From an uncultured Faecalibacterium sp. (GTDB lineage: Bacteria; Bacillota; Clostridia; Oscillospirales; Ruminococcaceae): 9,353 bases of DNA. Positions 1 through 6,164 of the stretch are shown piece by piece; the first letter of the stretch is position 1; each line of letters begins with the position of its first letter. Under the pieces are notes generated by a model that had not been told where the DNA came from, made no database searches, and saw only the letters and a program-made list of their open reading frames with translations. The DNA lies in assembly GCA_934553285.1 (NCBI GenBank), contig CAKTFD010000085.1, forward strand, positions 1 through 9,353. Direction: 5' to 3'. The position numbers and the translations under genes were made by a program.

Positions 1-866
1 GCGCGCTGCTGATTGTACCGGATCAGCTGCGCCGCCGAGGTGCTTGCGGCAAGTCCCGGCCGGGTGACCATGTACACATAGCGGCGGTAGCGGTCCTGCC
101 GCAGGGGCACCAGCATGGTGTCCGGGCTGTACATCTGCGGGTGGTCGGTGCTGATAAACACCCCCAGCCCTGCCTGTACCATGCTCAGCAGCACCGAGTC
201 CTCGTTGGAGTAGCCCCGGATCTCCGGCTCTACCCCATACTCGCCCAGCATCCGGCGCAGCAGGTCGGAGTACGCTGGCGAATCGGTAAACACCATGGGT
301 CTGCCCGCCAGCTGCTCCGGCATCAGCTCCCGGCAGCCGGCCAGAGGATCGTCCCTGCGCATGGCCACCACAAAGGGCAGTTCCACGACCGGCGTAAACT
401 GCAGGCCGTACTCACCGGGCTGATAGCTGCAGAATACCAGATCGTATTGCCCGGCCTTCAGCCCGGCCAGCAGCCGCTCGGTCTGGTCCACACGGATGTC
501 AAAACAGGCTTTGCTGTTGGCGTCCTTCCGGAATGCGGCCAGCATCCGGGGCAGGTAGGTGTTTACCACCGGGGTGATGCTGCCGAGCGATACCCGCTCG
601 GCTCCGGTGCGGAAATCTCGCATGGCGGCAGCTCCGGCATCCAGCGTATCCAGCCCGGTCTCCACATAGCGCAAAAATGCCCGACCCGCATCGGTCAGCA
701 CCACGTTGCGTCCCCGGCGGGTAAACAGCAACACGCCCAGCTCCTCCTCCAGCAGCGCGATGGCGCGGCTGAGGGAGGGCTGTGCGATGTTCAGTACATC
801 CGCAGCCTTGGTGTAGTGCTCCGTGCTCGCCAGCACACGGAAATAGCGCAGCTGATTCAGGGTCAT
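1..866 (-). CDS. LysR-family transcriptional regulator (3' end cut by window edge)
   Basis: The minus strand encodes 288 residues from an ATG at 866-864 and is still open at position 1. LysR proteins are usually about 290-310 residues, so little is missing. It starts MTLNQLRYFRVLAS. A winged helix-turn-helix lies at about residues 17-60, with the typical AQPSLSRAI recognition helix and the LFTRRGR wing. An effector-binding (substrate-binding-like) domain follows from about residue 90. The start is supported by GGGAGGAG five bases upstream (872-879). It is divergent from the lipoprotein flavin reductase at 1049, and a perfect inverted repeat fitting the LysR consensus lies between them. By family precedent it binds there, represses itself, and activates or represses the neighbour in response to a small ligand, perhaps the reductase substrate. 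The ligand cannot be read from sequence. Confidence 0.93.
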   Translation of the reverse strand, partial: MTLNQLRYFRVLASTEHYTKAADVLNIAQPSLSRAIALLEEELGVLLFTRRGRNVVLTDAGRAFLRYVETGLDTLDAGAAAMRDFRTGAERVSLGSITPVVNTYLPRMLAAFRKDANSKACFDIRVDQTERLLAGLKAGQYDLVFCSYQPGEYGLQFTPVVELPFVVAMRRDDPLAGCRELMPEQLAGRPMVFTDSPAYSDLLRRMLGEYGVEPEIRGYSNEDSVLLSMVQAGLGVFISTDHPQMYSPDTMLVPLRQDRYRRYVYMVTRPGLAASTSAAQLIRYNQQR

Positions 867-903
867 AAAAGCTCCTCCCCGGGTCGTTTTTCGTCTTGTT
901 ATG

Positions 904-932
904 AGTATACCATGACTGATAGCTTTTTGCTA
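904..932 (-). promoter_or_regulatory. Candidate promoter of the LysR gene
   Basis: On the minus strand, TATACT (904-909) is preceded by TGG, making an extended -10 element. The hexamer 17 bases upstream is a weak TAGCAA (927-932). Transcription would start near 897, giving a leader of about 30 bases before the ATG. The weak -35 lies inside the inverted repeat at 919-933, so a regulator bound there would block this promoter, as expected for LysR autorepression. Confidence 0.55.
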
Positions 933-933
933 T
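919..933. promoter_or_regulatory. Probable LysR operator (ATAGC-N5-GCTAT)
   Basis: A perfect inverted repeat has 5-bp arms ATAGC (919-923) and GCTAT (929-933) separated by five T residues. It contains T-N11-A (T920 to A932), the classic LysR-type box. It overlaps the -35 of the LysR promoter and is centred about 65-70 bases upstream of the likely start of the divergent flavin reductase transcript, the usual position of a LysR recognition site. The repeat is seen directly. Binding is inferred. Confidence 0.6.
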
Positions 934-954
934 GGAATCATTGCGTACAGCTTC

Positions 955-989
955 TTGTTTTTCACGCATTTTCCACGTTAAAATAATAT
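955..989 (+). promoter_or_regulatory. Candidate promoter of the flavin reductase gene
   Basis: An A/T-rich stretch contains overlapping -10 candidates, TAAAAT (979-984) and TAATAT (984-989). Their partners are TTGTTT (955-960, spacing 18) and TTCACG (961-966, spacing 17). Neither -35 is close to consensus, which fits a promoter that needs an activator. A small stem TGTCC/GGACA (993-997 with 1002-1006) lies at or just after the predicted start. The exact start cannot be fixed by eye. Confidence 0.4.
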
Positions 990-1048
990 CAGTGTCCTGT
1001 GGGACAAAGAAAAAGAAGAGCAAAACACACGATAAGGAGAGTAAGATT

Positions 1049-2995
1049 ATGCGTAAAAAGTGGATCGCAGCGCTGCTGAGCGTTGCCATGATCCTGAGTC
1101 TGCTGACTGGCTGCGGCACTTCCGGCAGCAAAGCAGCCTCTGGTTCTGTTGCAGGCACCTACGAGGGCACCGGCAACGGCCGCAACGGCGACATCGTAGT
1201 GGCCGTTACCCTGGACGACAACGCCGCCATTACCAACATCGAGGTCAAATCCCAGCAGGAAACTGAGGGCGTGGGCGATATCGCCTTTGACCAGATGATC
1301 CCCCAGATGGTGGAGCACAACACCATCGCGGTGGACGCTGTGGCTACTGCAACCCTGACCAGCAATGGTCTGCTGGAGGCTGTGCGCAACGCCTTGACCG
1401 CTGCAGGCGTGAACCCGGACGACTACAACGGCGAAGTGGCTGCCACCACCGGCGAGGACACCACCTATGATGTGGATGTTGCTGTGGTGGGTGCCGGCGG
1501 TGCCGGTATGGCTGCCGCCGCTGCCGCCGCTGAAAACGGTGCCAGCGTTCTGGTGCTGGAAAAGGCTGCTGCCATTGGCGGCAACACCAAGCTGGGCGAG
1601 GGCACCTACAATGTTGCCGACAGCGCTCGTCAGAAGCAGCTGACCATGACTGCCGACAACTGCAAGGAAGTGGAAGCTGCTCTGTCTGCGACCACCGACG
1701 ACCCGGAGTATCAGGCACTGATCGATGCCACCCGTGCCGACTACGAAAAGTGGCAGGCCGAGGACGGCAAGACCCTGTTCGACAGCCCCAACTGGCACGC
1801 TCTGCAGACCTATCTGGGCGGCGGCTCCATCGACAACATTGAGCTGATCTGCACCTACGCCGAGGGCGCTGTGGATTCCCTGAACTGGCTGGAGGGCACC
1901 ATCGGCGTGCCGTTCAAGAATGATTACATCTTTATGGCCATCGGCGGCAAGTGGGCGCGCGGTCATCAGGTGGATCTGGTCGCTGCTACCGGCAAGGAGA
2001 GCGACAACGGCGGCCGCATCTACATCGAGAAGCTGCAGCAGTACGCTGAGAAGCTGGGCACCACCATTGAGACCAATGCCAAGGTGACCACCCTGACCGT
2101 GGGCGACGATGGTGCCGTGAACGGCTGCATCGCCGAGCGCACCGATGGCAGCACCATCACCGTCAACGCAAAGACCGTTATCCTCGCTACCGGCGGCTAC
2201 GCCGCCTCCAGCGATCTGGTCTACAAGTATTCCAACGGCACCATCACCACCAAGCTGACCAGCTGCGCTGCCACCAGCACCGGCGACGGTCTGGCTCTGG
2301 CTGAGAACGTGGGCGGCAACCTGATCAATCTGGATCAGATCCAGGTCCATCCTCTGGGCGACCCCATCGATGACTGCGGCTGCGTGAGCGAATTTGTGGG
2401 CAACTGGCTCAGCGCTACCGAGTATATGTTCGTGAACAAAGAGGGCAAGCGCTTTATCAACGAGGATAACACCCGCTACGCCATCAGCATGGCAGAGCTG
2501 CAGCAGACCGACGGCCAGATGTGGCTGATCGTAGACAGCAGCGCCATTGCAGGCGATGACTCCCGCAACGAGCTGATCGACAAGCTGCTGAACGACGGTC
2601 ACTCCGTCAAGGCTGACACGCTGGACGAGCTGGCCGAGAAGATCGGTGTGGACGCCGACACCCTGAAAGCCACTGTGGAGGCCTACAATGCAGGCATGAC
2701 CTCCGGCAAGGATGAGTTCGGCAAGGCCACCAGCGCGGACTCCACCATTCTGCAGGCTCCCTTCTATGCCAGCCTGCGCACCCCCACCGTGCACTACACC
2801 ATGGGCGGTATCCAGATCGACACCGATGCCCATGTGCTGAACGCCGAGGGCAGCATCGTTCCCGGTCTGTACGCAGCCGGTGAGGTCGCCAGCGGCATCC
2901 ACGGCAACAACCGTCTGGGCGGCAACGCTTATCCCGACATCATCACCTTTGGCCGTATTGCAGGCACCAACGCTGCCGCAGAGGTCAAGTCTTAA
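1049..2995 (+). CDS. Surface lipoprotein flavin reductase: FMN-binding domain plus fumarate-reductase-type FAD domain
   Basis: This 648-residue protein probably reduces a small unsaturated carboxylate outside the membrane, taking electrons through FMN to FAD. The start at 1049 is chosen because AAGGAGA (1034-1040) lies 8 bases upstream. It also begins a lipoprotein signal, MRKKWIAALL, ending in lipobox LTGC (lipidated Cys22). An FMN_bind domain spans about residues 33-127, with flavin attachment predicted at Thr102 in DAVATAT. The FAD_binding_2 domain runs from about 142, with GAGGAG at 148-153 and Glu171 ending strand 2. The fumarate reductase active-site set appears complete: His434 in IQVHP, Ser447-Glu448, proton-donor Arg468 in GKRFINE, His582 in VHYTMGG and Arg622 in NNRLGGN. 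The family includes fumarate, urocanate and other enoate reductases, and the substrate is not determinable here. Codon use is strongly biased to GCC, ACC, CTG and GGC, suggesting high expression. Confidence 0.9.
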   Translation: MRKKWIAALLSVAMILSLLTGCGTSGSKAASGSVAGTYEGTGNGRNGDIVVAVTLDDNAAITNIEVKSQQETEGVGDIAFDQMIPQMVEHNTIAVDAVATATLTSNGLLEAVRNALTAAGVNPDDYNGEVAATTGEDTTYDVDVAVVGAGGAGMAAAAAAAENGASVLVLEKAAAIGGNTKLGEGTYNVADSARQKQLTMTADNCKEVEAALSATTDDPEYQALIDATRADYEKWQAEDGKTLFDSPNWHALQTYLGGGSIDNIELICTYAEGAVDSLNWLEGTIGVPFKNDYIFMAIGGKWARGHQVDLVAATGKESDNGGRIYIEKLQQYAEKLGTTIETNAKVTTLTVGDDGAVNGCIAERTDGSTITVNAKTVILATGGYAASSDLVYKYSNGTITTKLTSCAATSTGDGLALAENVGGNLINLDQIQVHPLGDPIDDCGCVSEFVGNWLSATEYMFVNKEGKRFINEDNTRYAISMAELQQTDGQMWLIVDSSAIAGDDSRNELIDKLLNDGHSVKADTLDELAEKIGVDADTLKATVEAYNAGMTSGKDEFGKATSADSTILQAPFYASLRTPTVHYTMGGIQIDTDAHVLNAEGSIVPGLYAAGEVASGIHGNNRLGGNAYPDIITFGRIAGTNAAAEVKS

Positions 2996-3021
2996 TTCTT
3001 CTTTTTTCTTCATCCATCGAA

Positions 3022-3080
3022 GCAACAGGCCGCCCGGTGTTCGCCGGGCGGCCTGTTGCGCTGACAAGAACTGTTTTTTC
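3022..3080 (+). terminator. Strong hairpin, likely terminator of the flavin reductase gene
   Basis: A perfect 16-bp G+C-rich stem (3022-3037 with 3044-3059) has the six-base loop TGTTCG and starts 26 bases after the stop codon. The nearest T-run (six T residues, about 3074-3079) is about 14 bases past the stem rather than directly after it. It is therefore either an imperfect intrinsic terminator or a strong 3'-end stabilising structure. The minus strand shows no T-run after the hairpin. Confidence 0.7.
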
Positions 3081-3265
3081 AGTGTCTCTGTTATAGGAAG
3101 CATATCACTTTGGAAATAATTACCCGGAAACAATTTTGAGCGCAGCGGTAAAGGGCAAGAACCGTCCCGTGGCCACAAATTTTCAATTCTTGAAAATTTC
3201 CTGTCCATCCGGGACTTCACTTCTTCAATGCGTCTGCATTTCCGAAGTGATCTTGTTGGGGTAGC

Positions 3266-3344
3266 GCTTGTCGGGGCAAAGCCCCTCCATCTGCTGTCGC
3301 AGACCGCGCTGCCGCTTAAAAGCCCCACTGGGGCTTTCATTGCT
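3266..3344. repeat. Dispersed structured repeat, copy A
   Basis: This 79-bp segment matches 9251-9331 with five substitutions and two single-base gaps. Three hairpins are seen: GGGGC/GCCCC with loop AAA (3273-3285), CTGC/GCAG with loop TGTC (3291-3301), and AAAGCCCC/GGGGCTTT with loop ACT (3319-3337). Four substitutions lie in hairpin loops and one in a spacer. The two gaps fall on opposite arms of the second hairpin and preserve pairing. The similarity stops abruptly at the 5' side (GCTTG). Confidence 0.8.
3317..3337 (-). terminator. Possible terminator for the peptidase operon
   Basis: Read on the minus strand, the third hairpin of repeat copy A is an 8-bp G+C-centred stem whose 3' arm runs into TTTTAA. 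It is the first hairpin with a T-run downstream of the peptidase stop, about 125 bases beyond it. Its T-run is short and partly inside the stem, so the call is tentative. Confidence 0.35.
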
Positions 3345-3398
3345 CCGCTGCGCTTCGCAAACGCGGTCCCACCCCAAACCCTGCTTAGAACGGACGAG

Positions 3399-3429
3399 GA
3401 GGAATCGTGTCAATTTGACACAATTCCTC
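3399..3429. repeat. 31-base near-perfect palindrome
   Basis: Arms GAGGAAT (3399-3405) and ATTCCTC (3423-3429) flank an inner pair GTGTC/GACAC (3407-3411 with 3417-3421), with one C/A mismatch between them and a central AATTT. It lies about 30 bases after the peptidase stop. No T-run follows on either strand, so it is not a standard terminator. It could be a 3'-end processing structure or an operator-like site. Confidence 0.6.
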
Positions 3430-3460
3430 TTTGCTGCCGCCAGAACGCCCCATGCTTATT

Positions 3461-4609
3461 TCAAAAGCAATCGTTTTTCTGATACTCCAGCATCAGCCCC
3501 AGAACGATTTTCAATCCTGTGGGCAGGCTGGCAATGTCCACCCACTCCTGCCGGGTATGCGCCGATCCGCCATCTATCGTACCAATGGTATTGGCAGGAA
3601 TACCCAGCGAAAGCGGAATATTACTGTCGGTGGAGTTGGGTGTTTCATCAGGTTCACGGCCTGTAAAGGTACGAATGACCTCCTTGCTTTTTTCGGTGAA
3701 CTGTCGGAGTTTTTTCGGGTCCACCGGGCCATTGCCCGGGCGGATTCCAAGCAATTCTACTTCAAAGCTACCACCGCGTCCTTCCCAGTGAGCCACGGCA
3801 CGGTGGAATTTTTCTTCCATCTCTTCCAGACAGTCCTGCGCCATAGAGCGGAACTCATACAGCATGGAGGCCTGCTGCGCAATGGAGTTGACTGTCGTAC
3901 CGCCTTCAATGCGGCCAACATTGTAAGTGGTACGGGAACGGGCAGGCGGCTGGATCTGATACAGCTCGTTCACAAGCCCGCATAGCAGCTGAATGGCACT
4001 GCGGTTACCAAAATTGGCATAGGAATGCCCTCCTGGCGTGGTACATGTAACTTTATAACGATAGGAGCCCACCGCGCTACTGCAGCACAGCGGCATATAA
4101 ATGTCAAATGAATAGAATCCCTGAATCCGGGTGCCGTACTCGGCGAACAGCGCCTTGGTGCCATCCAAATTGCCCAGCCCCTCTTCACAGGCATTGGCTA
4201 CCACCAGCACGCCACATTCTAACGCTGTCTCATTCTGAATCAGATATTTTGCAGCCATCAGCAAGTTGACGAGGTTGGCAGTATCATCGCCGATGCCGGG
4301 CGCAAACAGCTTACCGCCCTCTTCCCGCAAGGGAAGATTTTCTACATCCGGGAACACAATATCCGTGTGGGCAGCGAACACCACCAGATTTTCCGTTTCT
4401 GGGCCAAGTTTGCAGATCACATTTTTTGCAGTGTCGATGCGGACGTTCTCTGCGCCCTGCGCCCGCAGCCAATCGCGGCAAAATGCTGCACGGAAATCCT
4501 CCTTTCGGGTCGGCGCAGGCATTTTTCCCAGTGTGCGCAGCAGTTCCAGCTGTTCGGTGCGGCATTCTTCTGCATAAGCTTCCACCTGCGCTTTTGTCTG
4601 TTCATTCAT
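3461..4609 (-). CDS. M20-family zinc metallopeptidase (PepT/aminoacylase-like hydrolase)
   Basis: This 382-residue protein is probably a cytoplasmic two-zinc exopeptidase or amidohydrolase, a usual length for M20. The expected metal and catalytic residues are visible: His81 and catalytic Asp83 in AAHTD, bridging Asp108 in GIGDD, catalytic Glu142 with zinc ligand Glu143 in ACEEG, Asp169 in YSFD, and C-terminal His351 in GGSAHTRQEW. A lid/dimerisation domain occupies about residues 180-290, with His195 in PGGHS. A GGGAGG site lies about 10 bases before the ATG. It is the last gene of the PTS and GH1 operon, 68 bases after the GH1 stop. M20 members include di- and tripeptidases and N-acyl-amino-acid hydrolases, and the substrate is not readable. 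There is no signal peptide. Its place in the operon suggests it acts on the same imported compound or a breakdown product, but it may simply be co-transcribed. Confidence 0.88.
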   Translation of the reverse strand: MNEQTKAQVEAYAEECRTEQLELLRTLGKMPAPTRKEDFRAAFCRDWLRAQGAENVRIDTAKNVICKLGPETENLVVFAAHTDIVFPDVENLPLREEGGKLFAPGIGDDTANLVNLLMAAKYLIQNETALECGVLVVANACEEGLGNLDGTKALFAEYGTRIQGFYSFDIYMPLCCSSAVGSYRYKVTCTTPGGHSYANFGNRSAIQLLCGLVNELYQIQPPARSRTTYNVGRIEGGTTVNSIAQQASMLYEFRSMAQDCLEEMEEKFHRAVAHWEGRGGSFEVELLGIRPGNGPVDPKKLRQFTEKSKEVIRTFTGREPDETPNSTDSNIPLSLGIPANTIGTIDGGSAHTRQEWVDIASLPTGLKIVLGLMLEYQKNDCF

Positions 4610-4633
4610 AAAAACTTTCCCTCCCTGAATACA

Positions 4634-4670
4634 CCGAAAACCGCAGACAGTTTCCTGCCTGCGGTTCCGG
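4634..4670 (-). terminator. Hairpin between GH1 and peptidase genes, weak terminator or processing site
   Basis: An 8-bp stem AACCGCAG/CTGCGGTT (4639-4646 with 4659-4666) is extended inward by CAG/CTG across one mismatch and outward by CCG/CGG. On the minus strand the stem ends in TTTT followed by CGG, so the T-run is too short for efficient termination. It probably lowers or protects the downstream peptidase message rather than ending the operon. Confidence 0.45.
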
Positions 4671-4677
4671 CCTTCAT

Positions 4678-6150
4678 TTAGCCTTCTAAGTCTTCACCAT
4701 TGGTGGCGATACACTTCTGATACCAGTAAAAACTGTCTTTTCTACTGCGAGCCAGTGTGCCGTGACCGGCATCGTCCTGATCCACATAGATCACGCCATA
4801 CCGCTTGGACATTTCCATGCTGCCGCAGGAGACCAGATCGATAAAGCCCCACATGGTATAGCCAATCAACTCCACGCCATCCTTGACAGCTTCCTTCATC
4901 TGCTCCACATGGGCTTTGATGTAGTCGATGCGGTAGGGATCATGGATGGAGCCATCAGCCTCTACCTTATCCACAGCGCCCAGACCATTCTCGGCAATAA
5001 AGATGGGCAGCTGGTAGCGGTCGTATACCTGATTCAGAGTGACGCGCAGACCCACGGGGTCCTTCTGCCAGCCCCACTCGCTGGTTTCCAGATACGGGTT
5101 CTTGTTTGCCATGATCAGGTTGCCGCTGGTCTTTTCCCAGCCCTGCTCGGTGGTGGACACCTGCGAGAAGTAGTAGGAAAATGCCACAAAATCGATGCTG
5201 TTCTTTTTCAGGATCTCAGCATCCCCGGGCTGCCAGTCGATGTGGATGCCCTGCTGTTCAAAATACCGTTCCATATAGGCGGGGTATTTGCCGCGGGTCA
5301 TCACATCCAGATAGAACCAGTTGGAATACTGGTCATCCAGGATCATCTGCATCACATCATCCGGTTTGCAGGTGGCAGGATAGGTGGTGAAGCGGGCGAT
5401 CATGCCGCCGATCTTGCTGCCGGGCAGGATCTCGTGCCCCTGCTGGATGGTCAGCGCATTGGCAATGAACTGATGGTGCAGGCACTGGAAGATCGCGTTC
5501 TGATAGTCCTCTTCCTGATCTTCGATCAGGCACACACCGTTGTAGGGATTGAACTTGCCGGCATTGAACTCATTGAAGGGCAGCCAGTAATCCACCCGGT
5601 CACCCAGACGCTCGAACAGGGTGCGGGTGTAGCGCACATAACACTCCACCGTCTTGCGGCTCTTCCAGCCGCCGTACTCTGTTACCAGATGCAGCGGGAT
5701 ATTGTAGTGCAGGATGGTAGCGAACACCTTGATGCCATGGGCGTGGCAGGCATCAAACAGATCCATATAAAACTTCAGACCTGCCTCGTTGGGTTGCGCA
5801 TCATCGCCATTGGGGAAGATGCGTGCCCAGCAGATGGAGGTGCGCAACACCTTGATGCCCAACTCTGCAAACAATTCCAGATCTTCCTGCCAGCGGTTAT
5901 AAAAATCGATACCATGACGGAACGGATAATGCTCCAGATCCTCAAGGTCTGCAAGAGCAGCCTTGAATTTTTCATCGTTCATGCGGCGGTTGGATTTTTG
6001 GGCGCGCTCTTCCTTCGTCCAATTGGGGTCGAAATACCGCAGATCCTGCGTATCCAGCCCTTTGCCGTCCTGTAAAAACGCACCTTCCGCCTGAGAGGAT
6101 GCCATGGCACCGCCCCAGAGAAAGTCTTTGGGAAAACCTGTTTTCATCAT
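4678..6150 (-). CDS. bglA: GH1 6-phospho-beta-glucosidase
   Basis: This 490-residue cytoplasmic enzyme cleaves beta-glucoside 6-phosphates made by the PTS, releasing glucose 6-phosphate and an aglycone or glucose. The start at 6150 is chosen because GAGAGGAG (6157-6164) lies six bases upstream. A longer frame would run into the PTS gene. An ATG three bases later is also possible. GH1 signatures are FPKDFLWGGAMASSQAEG at residues 6-23, acid/base Glu194 in PFNEFN and nucleophile Glu387 in FIAENGLG. The 6-phospho subgroup is indicated by the loop SCGSMEMSKRYG (441-452), whose Lys449 and Tyr451 match the phosphate-binding pair in this group, and by YTMWGFIDLVS. NEFN replaces the commoner NEP. The ribosome site begins immediately after the PTS stop codon, 14 bases separating the genes, so translation is probably coupled. 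The aglycone preference is unknown. Confidence 0.93.
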   Translation of the reverse strand: MMKTGFPKDFLWGGAMASSQAEGAFLQDGKGLDTQDLRYFDPNWTKEERAQKSNRRMNDEKFKAALADLEDLEHYPFRHGIDFYNRWQEDLELFAELGIKVLRTSICWARIFPNGDDAQPNEAGLKFYMDLFDACHAHGIKVFATILHYNIPLHLVTEYGGWKSRKTVECYVRYTRTLFERLGDRVDYWLPFNEFNAGKFNPYNGVCLIEDQEEDYQNAIFQCLHHQFIANALTIQQGHEILPGSKIGGMIARFTTYPATCKPDDVMQMILDDQYSNWFYLDVMTRGKYPAYMERYFEQQGIHIDWQPGDAEILKKNSIDFVAFSYYFSQVSTTEQGWEKTSGNLIMANKNPYLETSEWGWQKDPVGLRVTLNQVYDRYQLPIFIAENGLGAVDKVEADGSIHDPYRIDYIKAHVEQMKEAVKDGVELIGYTMWGFIDLVSCGSMEMSKRYGVIYVDQDDAGHGTLARSRKDSFYWYQKCIATNGEDLEG

Positions 6151-6164
6151 GATACGCTCCTCTC

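Larger units (their letters stand above)
3139..3354. repeat. Nested multi-hairpin element bounded by a 10-bp inverted repeat
   Basis: The outer arms AGCGCAGCGG (3139-3148) and CCGCTGCGCT (3345-3354) are perfect inverted copies. Inside lie, in order: GTCCCG/CGGGAC (3164-3169 with 3210-3215) enclosing a perfect 10-bp stem (3177-3186 with 3190-3199); TCACTTC/GAAGTGA (3217-3223 with 3244-3250) enclosing AATGC/GCATT (3227-3231 with 3236-3240); and the three hairpins of repeat copy A. This could be a MITE-like insertion with terminal inverted repeats or a folded RNA. No transposase is present, and I cannot identify a target-site duplication. Confidence 0.55.
2996..3460. other. 465-bp gene-free convergent region dense in inverted repeats
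   Basis: This stretch separates the ends of the flavin reductase (plus) and the peptidase (minus). I see no credible gene. It holds the terminator hairpin at 3022-3059, a largely unstructured A/T-rich part at 3081-3138, a nested multi-hairpin element at 3139-3354 that includes repeat copy A, a crossing pair GACCGCG/CGCGGTC (3302-3308 with 3362-3368), and a 31-base palindrome at 3399-3429. Short reading frames crossing it are explained as chance. Confidence 0.75.

Noticed and set aside
932..1048. 39-residue N-terminal extension of the flavin reductase
   Set aside because: It would cover the promoter and operator region and bury the lipoprotein signal. The ATG at 1049 has a good ribosome site.
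989..3340. 783-codon open frame antisense to the flavin reductase gene
   Set aside because: It lacks recognisable domains, is Gly/Ala/Val-rich as expected from the complement of strongly biased GCC/ACC/CTG codons, has no sensible ribosome site, and overlaps a gene with clear motifs.
3408..3420. TTGACA hexamers on both strands as -35 elements
   Set aside because: No acceptable -10 lies 16-18 bases away on either strand; the hexamers are part of the palindrome.
4762..6075. 437-codon plus-strand frame opposite the GH1 gene
   Set aside because: It is a shadow of a clearly conserved glycosidase, with no domain signature or ribosome site of its own.
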